A DNA stretch of 64,000 bases from Herbaspirillum sp. GW103 (GTDB lineage Bacteria > Pseudomonadota > Gammaproteobacteria > Burkholderiales > Burkholderiaceae_D): assembly GCF_000261365.1 (NCBI RefSeq), contig NZ_AJVC01000004.1:992001-1056000 (forward strand), read 5' to 3'. The notes beneath the pieces were generated by a model, which did not search any database, was not told the origin of the DNA, and saw only the letters and a program-made list of their open reading frames with translations. Shown here piece after piece: positions 46,833 through 56,197 of this stretch. Made by a program: the position numbers and the translations under genes. Each line of letters opens with the position of its first letter. Position 1 is the first letter of the stretch.

Positions 46833-46997
46833 ATCCGTTCCAAGCCAAGAAAATAGAGGTGCTGGCTAGGCGTGGAAAGAACGGGTTGGCTCAACGTACG
46901 AGCGCCCCCTCCAAGGCTCAGCCTATGATTCTGCATAATGCAAGCACAGCAGTTCGGAGGGTATCGGGAATTTCCTTAGTCTTAGGCAACCATCATC

Positions 46998-47213
46998 TCA
47001 ATTCCTATTTCCCAGAATCTTCCGTGTTCTTTCCTGCCGTTCAAAGTCGTCACGACAGTCGTGGTTGCAAAAAAATAGCTCAGTCGCTACCTTCTCCTCG
47101 CAAAAGTGACATCGGCAATCCGGCTGTAGCACTGGCGCGCGCCGTGCGGCAGCCAAGCCGGCCTCAATAGCTTGGTAAATCTTATGGTCTGCATTATCTG
47201 CGTAATCGCTCAT
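46998..47213 (-). CDS. Small zinc-ribbon phage protein
   Basis: A 71-residue protein with four cysteines arranged CHFCEE...FFCNHDC, followed by RDDFERQER, a treble-clef or ribbon zinc site common in small proteins downstream of the portal gene of P2-like phages. GGGA precedes the ATG, and the portal stop is 2 bp upstream, so it is coupled to Q. The role is unknown; DNA or protein binding is likely from the fold. Confidence 0.65.
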   Translation of the reverse strand: MSDYADNADHKIYQAIEAGLAAARRAPVLQPDCRCHFCEEKVATELFFCNHDCRDDFERQERTRKILGNRN

Positions 47214-47215
47214 AG

Positions 47216-48265
47216 TTATTTTCCCTCATTGGTAGGAAGTTGATAGGGACAGAAGCGGACTACCTCTTGGCCGGCCCACTCGTTCAAGGATAGAAATTGC
47301 GCCTGCAGCGGCTCAATCTCGTTGCAGCCGAAGACGGCGGCGGCTTTCGTCACATCGCCGAATCCGCCTGTGTTGTTGGGCATAGTCCCGAGTAATTGCG
47401 GCGGTACGCGATGTGCAGCCAGCACGTCATCGCGCGTGCAGTTCTTGATGTTGAAAAATTCGTCCTTGGCCGCGATCTCGGAGACCGGCAGGATCTGCAG
47501 GCCATCTTTCTTTCCGCCTGGCGCATACACAAACAGGTTGCGGAAGTTGCCCGGCCCTTTGCTGTTGCGCATCGCCTCGCGCAGCTTGTCCACGTCGTTG
47601 ACGTTGCTGGCCGTGTCGGTCATGTAGAGGATGAAGCCGGCATGCGAGCCGTTGAGGTAGTAGCGGCGACGGAAAAGCGTGGCCGACTCATTGAGCCAGG
47701 CCGATTGCAGCGCACTCACGTACTGCGGCACGCCATACACCTCTTGGTTGATGTCGGGGGCCTGCAGGTGCCAGATGCCGTTCTGCTCGAATTCGTAGGT
47801 GTCCCGCCAGCCATTGACGAAGAAATATCGCCCTGACTCCACGCCCACGCGCGTGTATTTGGCCAATGCCGGCTTGAGGCTCAAGAGCTTGCCCGTCATG
47901 CTCTCGCGCCGCTCGGCGTAGCAGTTACCGAACAGCAGGAAGTCCAGCGCCAGGCGAGTGAAGTCGCCGCGCGACAAGACGGCGGACGGCTGGAAAGTCG
48001 AGGCCAGAATATTGACCTTGCACCAGATCGCACTAGCGTGATGGACGCTGGCATTCAAGGACTTGGCCAGGCCGACCATGCTCAAGGGTGGCTCGTACCA
48101 ATCGCCATTGCGGTAGCACTCGACATCGGCCAGCATGTCGCGGCCCTCCAGCACGGGCGAAGGATCGCCAAAAGAAAATGCCTCAACCGCTGGCCGCGGC
48201 GCCTCGACCTTGGCCGGTAACGTGTTGTCGGATGCAGCCGCGCGGCGGCGTGCTCTGTGTTTCAT
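47216..48265 (-). CDS. Q: Phage portal protein (P2 gpQ)
   Basis: A 349-residue portal vertex protein of the P2 type. Landmarks: EAFSFGDPSPVLE near residue 27, YEPPLSMVGLAK, FLLFGNCYAERR, the HLQAPDINQEVYGVP element and C-terminal PPQLLGTMPNNTGGFGD. The portal is the DNA channel at one capsid vertex. It overlaps the terminase gene by one base, in the leftward P-Q operon characteristic of P2. Confidence 0.93.
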   Translation of the reverse strand: MKHRARRRAAASDNTLPAKVEAPRPAVEAFSFGDPSPVLEGRDMLADVECYRNGDWYEPPLSMVGLAKSLNASVHHASAIWCKVNILASTFQPSAVLSRGDFTRLALDFLLFGNCYAERRESMTGKLLSLKPALAKYTRVGVESGRYFFVNGWRDTYEFEQNGIWHLQAPDINQEVYGVPQYVSALQSAWLNESATLFRRRYYLNGSHAGFILYMTDTASNVNDVDKLREAMRNSKGPGNFRNLFVYAPGGKKDGLQILPVSEIAAKDEFFNIKNCTRDDVLAAHRVPPQLLGTMPNNTGGFGDVTKAAAVFGCNEIEPLQAQFLSLNEWAGQEVVRFCPYQLPTNEGK

Positions 48266-50046
48266 CAGAAGAACTCCATGGAAGAGGTGTTGTTAGCGGT
48301 GGTGCCTTCGAAGGGCTCATAGTCGAGGGCGTGCATGACGGACCAGGCCAAGTCAGCGTGGCCGGTTTCTTCCGAGCGGCCGGCGTCATAGGTGACGGCA
48401 CGGCCGCTGGGCGTGAGGATCTTGCGAATGGCCATGAAGGACTGTGCGATGTCCGTCCAGCCGGCATCGAATTGCAGGCGGCCACTGCGGATGATGTTTT
48501 GGGCCTTGAGCACCATCCGCGTTTTGACTTCGGGCGAATAGCTGATGGCGGTGGTGCCGGGGAAGAACTGTTTCACCAGCGGATAGACCCCCACGCCCAT
48601 GCCGGTGGTGTCGATGCCGATGTACTGCACGTTGTAGCGGCCGCACATTTCCTTGATGAGTGCGGCTTGCTCGGCGAAGTCCTTGCCACGCCACTGGTGC
48701 CGCTCAAGGATGCGGAAATTGCCGCCAGGGACCAGCGGCGGGGCAATCACCGAACAGCCGGCACTGTCGCCGGTCAGTGATGGGTCATAGCCGATCCACA
48801 CAGGACGGTGGCCAAAGGGGCGTGCCGTGAATGGCTTGTAGTCGTCCCAATCCACCCACGAATCGACCATGCCGCGCTGCAGGTCGGCCAGGGGGAATAC
48901 CGATGCGGCATCGTCGATGAAGTTACACATCAAGAGGTTGTCGAACTGATCCGGCGAATATTCGAAGTCGCGCAGTTCGTCGATATCGAACAGATCACAG
49001 CCACCGGCCGCCGCGTCCATGATCGTGACGATCTGGCGCCAGATTTTGTCCTCGCCGGTGAAGCCCGATGACAGCCGCTTGTGGCTGACATCGATGTTGA
49101 CCTTCTCTCCCTTGGCCCGACGCTTGTTGAACGCCTCGCCAGTCCAGAAGGGGTAAGCCTGGTGCGTCGTGGCCGAAGGCGTGGAGAAATAGGTCTTTCT
49201 CCACTTCTTGTGCAGGGCCATGCCGGACGCGACCTTGTTCAGCTCAGTGAAATTGTGCGTCCAGAAGAACTCATCGAAATAGAAATTGCCGTGGTAGCCC
49301 TGGGCTGTTCTCGCGTTCGTGCCAAGGAAATACAGGTGCGCACCATTGGGCAGTACGATAGGATCGCCAGACAGTTCCACTCCACACGCATCCTTTGCAA
49401 ACTGGATGATGTACTGCTTGAAGACGTGCGCCTGCGATTTCGAGGCCGACAGAAAAATCTGATTGCGCCCGGTCTGGATCGCATCAATCAGCGCCTCGCG
49501 CGCGAAGTACCACGTTGCGCCGATCTGGCGCGATTTCAGGATGATGCGCGTACGCTCGCTGCCGTTTCGGTACCAGACCTTTTGATAGTCGAAGAGCGAA
49601 TCATTGAATGCCTCGATAATGCGCTGCTGCGCCTCTTCGCTGAACTCGTTGCGCACCGGCTTTTTCTTCGAACCAGCATTGCGATTGGCGATCTTGGGAT
49701 TGAGATCGGTTTCGTTTCCGCCCGGCTGTTCATAGCGACGCACGCGCGCGGCCTGCACAAGCTGGCGCATCAGTGCATCGAGTTCCTTGTACTCGCCATT
49801 GCCCTTTACTTCCTTGGCGATCAGTTGCACTATGCGCGCTTCAAGGGCAATCTCTACGCGCTCAAGGCGCGAGACCTTTTCCCATTCATCGCGGTGCTTC
49901 CAGCTATTGACGGTAGAACGCTTGATCTTCAGGTGACGGGCAATCGACGAGATGCGCCAGCCCTCGAAGTAGAGCCGGCGCGCAACGTGCCGAGGCTCGG
50001 TCGCCTGGTCGATGTTGTCCTTGATGTCTTCTGGAATTTCAAACAT
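48265..50046 (-). CDS. P: Terminase large subunit (P2 gpP)
   Basis: A 593-residue ATPase/nuclease. Residues 20-60 contain a helix-turn-helix (WRISSIARHLKIKRSTVNSW). The ATPase part has the Walker-A-like LKSRQIGATWYFAREAL near 180. The C-terminal nuclease includes WIGYDPSLTGDSAG and YIGIDTTGMGVGVYP, which supply acidic metal ligands. It packages DNA at cos sites together with gpM. Divergently transcribed from the scaffold gene O. Confidence 0.93.
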   Translation of the reverse strand: MFEIPEDIKDNIDQATEPRHVARRLYFEGWRISSIARHLKIKRSTVNSWKHRDEWEKVSRLERVEIALEARIVQLIAKEVKGNGEYKELDALMRQLVQAARVRRYEQPGGNETDLNPKIANRNAGSKKKPVRNEFSEEAQQRIIEAFNDSLFDYQKVWYRNGSERTRIILKSRQIGATWYFAREALIDAIQTGRNQIFLSASKSQAHVFKQYIIQFAKDACGVELSGDPIVLPNGAHLYFLGTNARTAQGYHGNFYFDEFFWTHNFTELNKVASGMALHKKWRKTYFSTPSATTHQAYPFWTGEAFNKRRAKGEKVNIDVSHKRLSSGFTGEDKIWRQIVTIMDAAAGGCDLFDIDELRDFEYSPDQFDNLLMCNFIDDAASVFPLADLQRGMVDSWVDWDDYKPFTARPFGHRPVWIGYDPSLTGDSAGCSVIAPPLVPGGNFRILERHQWRGKDFAEQAALIKEMCGRYNVQYIGIDTTGMGVGVYPLVKQFFPGTTAISYSPEVKTRMVLKAQNIIRSGRLQFDAGWTDIAQSFMAIRKILTPSGRAVTYDAGRSEETGHADLAWSVMHALDYEPFEGTTANNTSSMEFF

Positions 50047-50189
50047 GCCGCAAGCGTAGGCGGCGCGCGCGCGTAGCGGGGACTTTGCGGAGTCGCTATC
50101 CCCGATAACAACCCTCAGTTCATTGAAGCATTTCGCCCATCGGCAGAAGATGACGTTATCCGATCAACCGATAACGAGCGCGAAAACTC
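50047..50189. promoter_or_regulatory. Divergent late promoter region between P and O
   Basis: 143 bp between the leftward P-Q and rightward O-N-M operons, the place where P2 has its back-to-back late promoters. It contains two inverted repeats: CGGGGAC...ATCCCCG around 50080-50103 and GTTATC...GATAAC around 50154-50174. I could not find the TGT-N12-ACA Ogr box of P2, so a different activator site is possible. Confidence 0.5.
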
Positions 50190-51032
50190 ATGGCAACCAA
50201 GAGCAAATTCTTCCGCGTCGCGACCGAAGGCGCGACCACCGACGGCCGTAGCATCAGCCGCGAGCAAATCCAACAAATGGCCGACAGCTACAACGTCAAA
50301 ACCTACGGCGCTCGCGTGTGGGTCGAACACCTGCGCAGTCTGCTGCCCGATGGTCCGTTCAAGGCTTACGGTGATGTGCTGGCACTGAAGGCCGAAGAGG
50401 TCAACACCGAGAACGGTAAACGCCTGGCCCTGTTCGCACAGATCGAGCCGACGCCTGCGCTGATCGCCATGAACAAGGACCGTCAAAAGATTTTCACTAG
50501 CATCGAGCTGGCCGACAAGTTCGCAGATACCGGCAGCTCCTATCTGGTCGGCCTGGCCGTCACCGACAGCCCCGCCAGCCTGGGCACCGAGATTCTGCAG
50601 TTCTCGGCCACCAATCCGAAGGTCTCGCCTTTCACTCCCCGCAAGCTGAAGCCGGAGAACCTGTTCTCCGAAGCCATTGAGGCCAAGCTCGAATTCGAGG
50701 AAGACGGCCCGAGCGTGGCCGAGACCATCAAGCAACTGTTCAGCCGCATCGGTGGTGGTGAGAAGAAGGCCGATGCGCAGCACGCTGACGTGGTTGCCGC
50801 CATGACCGCCGTGGCCGAGAAGGTCGGCGAGTTCGCGCAATCCGCAGCACAGGCGGGCAAGGATGTGGCTGAAGCCGTTGCACGCCTGGAGAAGCTGGAA
50901 AAGCGCGTGGGCGACGAATCGACCGCTGCCGAGCAATTCCGCCAGACCATCAACCTGACCGACAAGAGCAACCTGCAGCGCCCGCCGGCCACCGGTGGCA
51001 GCAACAGCGGCACCGTGCAGACCGAGTTCTAA
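50190..51032 (+). CDS. O: Capsid scaffolding protease (P2 gpO)
   Basis: A 280-residue protein. The N-terminal half is the GPO-type serine protease with DGR near residue 18, VWVEHLRS near 48 and GLAVTDSPASLGTE near 107, matching the Asp-His-Ser positions known for P2 gpO. The C-terminal half is a long Ala-rich coiled coil that acts as scaffold. It cleaves itself and the capsid protein during head maturation. Starts the rightward head operon. Confidence 0.93.
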   Translation: MATKSKFFRVATEGATTDGRSISREQIQQMADSYNVKTYGARVWVEHLRSLLPDGPFKAYGDVLALKAEEVNTENGKRLALFAQIEPTPALIAMNKDRQKIFTSIELADKFADTGSSYLVGLAVTDSPASLGTEILQFSATNPKVSPFTPRKLKPENLFSEAIEAKLEFEEDGPSVAETIKQLFSRIGGGEKKADAQHADVVAAMTAVAEKVGEFAQSAAQAGKDVAEAVARLEKLEKRVGDESTAAEQFRQTINLTDKSNLQRPPATGGSNSGTVQTEF

Positions 51033-51083
51033 GCCGTCTGCCGACGAAGCAACCTATTTCCGTATTTCACTGGAGCAGAACAC

Positions 51084-52127
51084 ATGAAGAATCAGACCCG
51101 CGCCGCCTACAACGCCTACACTTCGCGCCTGGCGACGCTCAACGATGTCGCCGGCGGCGCCGTCCACTCTACCTTCTCGGTGGACCCGAGCGTGCAGCAG
51201 AAGCTCGAAGACAAGATGCAGGAATCTTCCGAATTCCTGGGCAGCATCAACATCATCGGCGTCGATGAGCTGGAAGGCGAGAAAATCGGCTTGGGCGTGT
51301 CCGGCCCCATCGCCAGCCGCACCGATACGCGTGGCGACAAGCGCCGCAGCACACGCGACGCGTCGGCCATGACGAACACCCGCTATCGCTGCGAGAAGAC
51401 CAATTTCGACACCCATATCACCTATGCCAAGCTGGATGCCTGGGCCAAGTTCCAGGACTTCCAGACCCGCGTGGCCAATGCGATCCTGAAGCGCCAGGCG
51501 CTGGACCGCATCATGATCGGTTTCAACGGCGTGAAGGTCGCGGCCGATACCAACCTGACGCAGTATCCGCTACTGCAGGACGTGAACAAGGGCTGGCTGC
51601 AACAGATCCGCGAGAACTCGCCGCAGCGCGTTATGGGCCTGGTCGGCCAGGATCTGCCGGGCAAGGTGGTCATCGGCAGTGGTGCCGGTGCGGACTATGC
51701 GAACCTCGATGCTGCCGTGTATGACGCGGTGACCAATCTGGACCCGTGGTATCAGGACGATACCGGCCTGGTTGTCATCGTCGGCCGTGAACTGCTGCAC
51801 GACAAGTATTTCCCGCTGATCAACAAGGACAAGGCGCCGACCGAGACTCTGGCCGCTGACATCATCATCAGCCAGAAACGTATCGGCGGCTTGCCGGCGG
51901 TGCGCGTGCCGTCCTTCCCGGCCAATGCCATGCTGATTACCCGCCTGGATAACCTGTCGATCTACTTCCAGAACGGCGGCCGCCGCCGTCGCGTGGTCGA
52001 TGAGCCCAAGGCCGACCGCATCGAGAACTATGAATCGTCCAACGACGCCTATGTGATCGAGGACGAGGGCCTGGCCGCCCTGGTGGAAAACGTGGTGCTG
52101 CAGGATGCGGCAGCGGGCGGTGCCTGA
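51084..52127 (+). CDS. N: Major capsid protein (P2 gpN)
   Basis: A 347-residue P2-type HK97-fold capsid protein, beginning MKNQTRAAYNAYTSRLA. Landmarks: VDPSVQQKLEDKMQESSEFL near 35 and a C-terminal SNDAYVIEDEGLAALVEN. It forms the icosahedral head. The N-terminal segment is probably removed by gpO. Overlaps M by one base. Confidence 0.94.
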   Translation: MKNQTRAAYNAYTSRLATLNDVAGGAVHSTFSVDPSVQQKLEDKMQESSEFLGSINIIGVDELEGEKIGLGVSGPIASRTDTRGDKRRSTRDASAMTNTRYRCEKTNFDTHITYAKLDAWAKFQDFQTRVANAILKRQALDRIMIGFNGVKVAADTNLTQYPLLQDVNKGWLQQIRENSPQRVMGLVGQDLPGKVVIGSGAGADYANLDAAVYDAVTNLDPWYQDDTGLVVIVGRELLHDKYFPLINKDKAPTETLAADIIISQKRIGGLPAVRVPSFPANAMLITRLDNLSIYFQNGGRRRRVVDEPKADRIENYESSNDAYVIEDEGLAALVENVVLQDAAAGGA

Positions 52128-52846
52128 TGTCGCGCCTGTCTCCCGCTGCGCGCCACCGGGAGCGCATGCTCGGCAAGCTGGCGGCATCCGCCGGCGAGCC
52201 GGGCGGCGTGACCACCGGCAGCGCCTATGAGCTGATGCTCATGAAGTTACATGAAGACCGCCGCACGCTGTCCAATATCCAATCCATCGAACGCAAGATC
52301 GAGATGAAGGCCACCCTGCTGCCAGCCTATCGGGACTGGATTGATGGTGTGCTGTCTGGCGGCCGTGGCGCCCACGACGAAGTGCTGGTCAACGTGCTGG
52401 TATGGCACATCGATGTCGGCGACTACGAACGCGCCCTGCAGCTCTCGGCCTATGCGCTGGAACACCAGTTCACTTTGCCGGACCGCTACAACCGGACCTT
52501 GCCCACGCTACTGCAGGACGATTTCGCGGGCGCCAGCCTGGGCGGCAAGCTGAAGGACGACCCGGCCCGCGCGGCCGAGATCCTGCAACAGGTACTGGCC
52601 ATGACCGGCAATGCCGATACGCCCGACCAAGCGCGTGCCAAGGTGCATAAGGCGCTGGGCCTGGCTCTGCTGGAGCTGGTCAATCAGGTGGATGCCGAGA
52701 ACATCACGGCGGCCACGGCTGACCGCGCCACGGCTTCGCTGCAGCACCTCACCCGTGCGAGCGAGCTGCACCAGGCGGCCGGCGTCAAGAAGGAAATCGA
52801 GCGGCTGGAACGGCGACTGAAGAAGTTCGCCGAACCGGCCAAGTAA
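52127..52846 (+). CDS. M: Terminase small subunit (P2 gpM)
   Basis: A 239-residue protein with the gpM pattern: SPAARHRERMLGK at the start, then LMLMKLHEDRRTLSNIQS and a helical middle containing LVNVLVWHIDVGDYERALQL. It recognises the packaging site and recruits the large subunit. The start overlaps the N stop (TGATG). Confidence 0.9.
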   Translation: MSRLSPAARHRERMLGKLAASAGEPGGVTTGSAYELMLMKLHEDRRTLSNIQSIERKIEMKATLLPAYRDWIDGVLSGGRGAHDEVLVNVLVWHIDVGDYERALQLSAYALEHQFTLPDRYNRTLPTLLQDDFAGASLGGKLKDDPARAAEILQQVLAMTGNADTPDQARAKVHKALGLALLELVNQVDAENITAATADRATASLQHLTRASELHQAAGVKKEIERLERRLKKFAEPAK

Positions 52847-52936
52847 AGAGCACCCCACGGCGCAGGGGCGGCCCGAGACGGAAGGAACTTTGTTCGTCGG
52901 ATGTCTCGGCCACCGCCCCCCACTAATTTCAAAACC

Positions 52937-53428
52937 ATGAGCTATATCGACGAGGTGCCGGTGACGGCGGGGCCGACCATGCCGGCCGATGTGAAGGCCA
53001 TCACCAATGACGGTTTTTTCCCCGACATCAGCATGCCGGCCATGCGGGACGCCATGCGGCTGGATTCGACCGTGACTGACGCGCGCCTGCGTCCGGCCCT
53101 GGTAGACGCAATCCTGACCACCAATCGGCTGCTGCGGGATTGGCAGGCGGGCCACCTGGCCGGCGGTATTCAGAAGCTGGAAGAGGTACCCGCGCTCAAG
53201 GTGGACGGCGAAAGCCAATACGTCGCGCACTATCGCCGTGCCGTCTACAGCTTTGCCAAGGCAGACATCTTCGAGAGCTATCGGGACTATGACACCACCG
53301 CGAGCGCGCTGACCGACAAGAAAAACATGGAATGGATGGACACGGCGCCGGACGTGCAGCGCCGTAACGGCCATTGGGCCATCAATGACATTCTCGGCCG
53401 CACGCATGCGACCGTGGAACTGATCTGA
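52937..53428 (+). CDS. L: Head completion protein (P2 gpL)
   Basis: A 163-residue head-completion protein. The start at 52937 (MSYIDEVPVTAG) matches the usual gpL N-terminus better than the in-frame start at 52901. Landmarks: NDGFFPDI, AMRLDSTVTDARLR and a C-terminal HWAINDILGR. It seals the connector after DNA packaging. Overlaps X by one base. Confidence 0.88.
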   Translation: MSYIDEVPVTAGPTMPADVKAITNDGFFPDISMPAMRDAMRLDSTVTDARLRPALVDAILTTNRLLRDWQAGHLAGGIQKLEEVPALKVDGESQYVAHYRRAVYSFAKADIFESYRDYDTTASALTDKKNMEWMDTAPDVQRRNGHWAINDILGRTHATVELI

Positions 53429-53637
53429 TGCAGGTGCGCAGCCAGCAAGGCGACACCCTCGATGCCCTGGTGTTTCGCTACCTGGGCGCCAGTAGCGGCT
53501 ATGTGGAGCAGGCGCTAGCGCTCAATCCTGCTTTGGCCGCATTAGGAGCCGTTCTCCCGGGGGGAACGATGGTGACGCTGCCTGCAGCGGTAGAAGCACC
53601 GAGCACCGCACAAGACAGCATCAGCCTGTGGGATTGA
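53428..53637 (+). CDS. X: Tail protein X (P2 gpX)
   Basis: A 69-residue protein with a LysM-like fold: GDTLDALVFRYLG, then ALNPALAALGAVLP and GTMVTLP. Belongs to the P2 X tail protein family, thought to help tail assembly. Coupled to L. Confidence 0.88.
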   Translation: MQVRSQQGDTLDALVFRYLGASSGYVEQALALNPALAALGAVLPGGTMVTLPAAVEAPSTAQDSISLWD

Positions 53638-53677
53638 CAACATGAATACCAAATCACTGACAAGGGGAAACCAAGTT

Positions 53678-54052
53678 ATGGCAGCAGAATCCGCCGGTGG
53701 CATCGCTGCCATCCTGAAAATCTACGGCATCAAGGCCGTACTCGGCATGGTGGGCGCCGCGCTGCTGTATATCGTCCTTCCGCCGCGTAATGCCGATGGC
53801 TCGTTCAACGAAAAGGAATTCGTCGTGCGCCTGGCCTGCGCGGGCGCCTTCTCCATCATGTTTGGCGACCTGGCGTTTTCGGTGCTGCTGCAGCACGTGC
53901 CAACAATCGCCGCCGTGCTGGGGCCGAAGCCGGTCGATTTGATGGTGGGCGCACCGGCCTGGTGGATTACGCGGGCCGTCGCGCTGTGGTTCCAGCGGCG
54001 CCAGGGCAAGGACATTGCCGAGCTGGCGCGTGACGTGAAGGAAACGCTGTGA
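53678..54052 (+). CDS. Putative phage holin
   Basis: A 124-residue protein with three hydrophobic segments (about 10-34, 48-76 and 82-105), directly upstream of the endolysin gene. The start at 53678 follows AAGGGG; an upstream ATG (53642) has no ribosome site. Holins form membrane lesions that release the endolysin at a set time. The role is inferred from topology and position; GTGA overlap with the endolysin. Confidence 0.7.
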   Translation: MAAESAGGIAAILKIYGIKAVLGMVGAALLYIVLPPRNADGSFNEKEFVVRLACAGAFSIMFGDLAFSVLLQHVPTIAAVLGPKPVDLMVGAPAWWITRAVALWFQRRQGKDIAELARDVKETL

Positions 54053-54579
54053 ACGCCACCGACAATCGCCGCGCCTTCCTTGGCATGCTGCGCTTCTCCG
54101 AAGGCACATCCAATTCGCCGACCACGCGCGACCGCGGATATGACCAGATCGTGGGACGTACGCGGTTCACCAGCTACGCCGACCATCCACGCGTACGGGT
54201 CTGGATTCCGCGCATCAAGAATTGGTCTACCGCCGCCGGCGGTTACCAGTTGCTGATGCGCTACTACGATATCTATCGCCGGCGACTCGGCCTGATCGGC
54301 TTCGGGCCGGAGGTACAAGACGCCATCGCCCTGCAGCAGATCAAGGAATGTCGGGCGTTACCTGATATCGACGCTGGGCGCCTGGCTGAGGCCATCGCCA
54401 AGTGCAAAAACATCTGGGCGTCCTTGCCGGGCGCCGGCTATGGCCAGTTCGAGCATCGCTATGTGGATCTCGAAAAGGCATTTACGCGGGAAGGCGGCGA
54501 AGCCATCGTGCTGCCGACCATGAAAACCAGTGAGGAATTGCACTTGGCGTTTCTGGATGCCGGCGGGGTGTTGGCATGA
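54049..54579 (+). CDS. Phage endolysin (GH104 transglycosylase type)
   Basis: A 176-residue protein related to the lambda R lytic transglycosylase/GH104 group: RAFLGMLRFSEGTS with the catalytic Glu near residue 17, DRGYDQIVG, SAAGGYQ-like STAAGGYQ, and LQQIKECRALPDI. Cleaves peptidoglycan glycan strands. It starts at GTG 54049 and overlaps the holin gene and the spanin gene, forming a compact lysis cassette. Confidence 0.85.
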   Translation: MNATDNRRAFLGMLRFSEGTSNSPTTRDRGYDQIVGRTRFTSYADHPRVRVWIPRIKNWSTAAGGYQLLMRYYDIYRRRLGLIGFGPEVQDAIALQQIKECRALPDIDAGRLAEAIAKCKNIWASLPGAGYGQFEHRYVDLEKAFTREGGEAIVLPTMKTSEELHLAFLDAGGVLA

Positions 54580-55145
54580 CGCTGACCGACACCTGGCGCA
54601 CCCGGCTGCGTACCGGGTTCGGCGTCGGCTTGCTGGCGGTGGCCTTTGCATCCGCCTGGGCAATCCAGGGATGGCGCAAGGACGCCGACATTGACCAGCT
54701 AAAGGCTGGCATTGCCGTGGCCAATCAGGCAGCGGCAGACGCCAGGGCAGAACGCACGCAACAGGTGCTGCAGGCCGAGCGCAACGCGCGCGACGCTATT
54801 CAGGCCATTACCGACAAGCTCACCAATGAAAGGGATGCCGCCCGCCATGAGAAAGACACTTACATTGCTGGCGTGCGCAGCGGCGCTATCCGGCTGTCAG
54901 TCCCCGTCGTCGCTGCAGTGCCCGCCGGGGCAAGTTGCACAGATACCAGCACTGCCGGCAGCGCTAGCCAAGAAGCGCGAGCCGAACTTACGCCAGCGGC
55001 AGCAGAGTTTCTTGACGACATCGCCAGCGAAGGTGATGACGCCATCCGACAAAGCAATGCCCTGATCGACGCCTACAACGCCTTGCGCGAGAAACTGAAT
55101 GTACAAGCCCAAGAACCTGCGGGATTACCTGCGCAAGGCCATTAA
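54576..55145 (+). CDS. Rz-like inner-membrane spanin
   Basis: A 189-residue protein with one N-terminal membrane anchor (about 14-34) and a long periplasmic coiled coil (residues 40-100, KADIDQLKAGI-like heptads, then AERNARDAIQAITDKL). This is the i-spanin layout (Rz/LysB). With its lipoprotein partner, encoded within it in another frame, it fuses inner and outer membranes at the end of lysis. Confidence 0.8.
   Translation: MTLTDTWRTRLRTGFGVGLLAVAFASAWAIQGWRKDADIDQLKAGIAVANQAAADARAERTQQVLQAERNARDAIQAITDKLTNERDAARHEKDTYIAGVRSGAIRLSVPVVAAVPAGASCTDTSTAGSASQEARAELTPAAAEFLDDIASEGDDAIRQSNALIDAYNALREKLNVQAQEPAGLPAQGH
54847..55065 (+). CDS. Rz1-like outer-membrane spanin, nested in Rz
   Basis: A 72-residue lipoprotein wholly inside the Rz gene in the +1 frame. 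It starts MRKTLTLLACAAALSGCQ with lipobox LSGC (Cys 17), followed by a Pro/Gln/Ala-rich tail, the typical o-spanin composition. The nested architecture matches Rz/Rz1 in lambda and LysB/LysC in P2. Confidence 0.8.
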   Translation: MRKTLTLLACAAALSGCQSPSSLQCPPGQVAQIPALPAALAKKREPNLRQRQQSFLTTSPAKVMTPSDKAMP

Positions 55146-55584
55146 GGATCTGGCGCAGAATCCGGACAAGCTGCACATCTTCATCGACGAGGGCGGCTCG
55201 CGCGCCACCGGCACGGCCGGACTCTCCTTCGAGTATGACTATGTACTGAACCTGATCTTGACCGACATCGGCCTGGACCTCGATCTGATCTTTGTACCGC
55301 TGCTGGCCTGGATGCGGGTTCACCAGCGGGAAGCCTTCGCCAATCCAGAGAACGCAAAAAAAGCCATCCGCTTCGAAGTGGACATGAACAGCGCCGACTC
55401 CCTCGATCTGTCGATCAAGCTGGCGCTCACGGAACGCACCATCGTGAAACGCCAGGACGGTGGCCGCCTGGAGATCGTGCACGCCGCCGAGCCCCACATC
55501 ACCCCGCCATTCGCTGATGACTTCTGGCAGCTCTACCAGGGCGATAGCTTGCTGACCGAATGGGACGTGCCGAAGGTGCCATGA
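55099..55584 (+). CDS. R: Tail completion protein (P2 gpR)
   Basis: A 161-residue protein beginning MYKPKNLRDYLRKAI, with PDKLHIFIDEGG and the FEYDYVLNLILTDI element of P2 gpR. It completes the head-proximal end of the tail. The start lies within the 3' end of Rz, and the stop overlaps S (ATGA). Confidence 0.9.
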   Translation: MYKPKNLRDYLRKAIKDLAQNPDKLHIFIDEGGSRATGTAGLSFEYDYVLNLILTDIGLDLDLIFVPLLAWMRVHQREAFANPENAKKAIRFEVDMNSADSLDLSIKLALTERTIVKRQDGGRLEIVHAAEPHITPPFADDFWQLYQGDSLLTEWDVPKVP

Positions 55585-56048
55585 GCGACGATCTGCAACG
55601 TCTGGAAGAATGGGCCGCTGCCTTGATTGCCAAGGTACAGCCAGCGCAACGGCGCCAGCTTGTGCGCCAGGTCGCCAACGATCTGCGAAGGGAGCATGCC
55701 AGGCAGATTGCCCAGCAGGTTGCGCCTGACGGGACGCCCTATCCGGTACGCAAGAATCGTAAAGAACTGCGTGGCAAGTCTGGTCGGATCAAGCGGCAGA
55801 AGGCGGCCATGTTCAACAAACTGCGTACGAATACATACTTGCAGATCCAGGCAGATGCCAACCAGGCATCGGTCGGGTTCTTCGGCAAGGTGGCGCGTAT
55901 TGCTCGTGTGCATCACGAGGGACTGCAGGACAGGGTTGCACCACGCGGGCCGAACTATAAATATCCAAAGCGAACACTACTGGGGTTCTCACCTCATGAT
56001 ACTGAGAGAATTCGCGAGATTATTGCGACGGCCTTTGACGCGCGCTGA
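55581..56048 (+). CDS. S: Tail completion protein (P2 gpS)
   Basis: A 155-residue protein. ATG 55581 overlaps the R stop and gives the usual gpS N-terminus (MSDDLQRLEEWAAALI); an upstream start is ignored. Landmarks: RQVANDLRREHARQIAQQ, APDGTPYPVRK and a C-terminal YPKRTLLGFS. It is the tail terminator partner of gpR. The next gene is a chemotaxis receptor rather than V. Confidence 0.9.
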   Translation: MSDDLQRLEEWAAALIAKVQPAQRRQLVRQVANDLRREHARQIAQQVAPDGTPYPVRKNRKELRGKSGRIKRQKAAMFNKLRTNTYLQIQADANQASVGFFGKVARIARVHHEGLQDRVAPRGPNYKYPKRTLLGFSPHDTERIREIIATAFDAR

Positions 56049-56197
56049 ACTTGAGCTCAAGCAAGACACTTCGCGAGTAAGGGTTGCTGGCTTATATGAA
56101 CTGAGTATTTAATAGCGCTATAAAACCATAAGATTTCGCCAAATCATCGGCCACTGTTCCTTGGGACAATGGCCTCTGACTTCATTTCGGGGGAATC

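Noticed and set aside
49081-50076. Long plus-strand frame opposite the terminase gene
   Set aside because: Mirrors the codon pattern of gene P, which is well supported; no family features.
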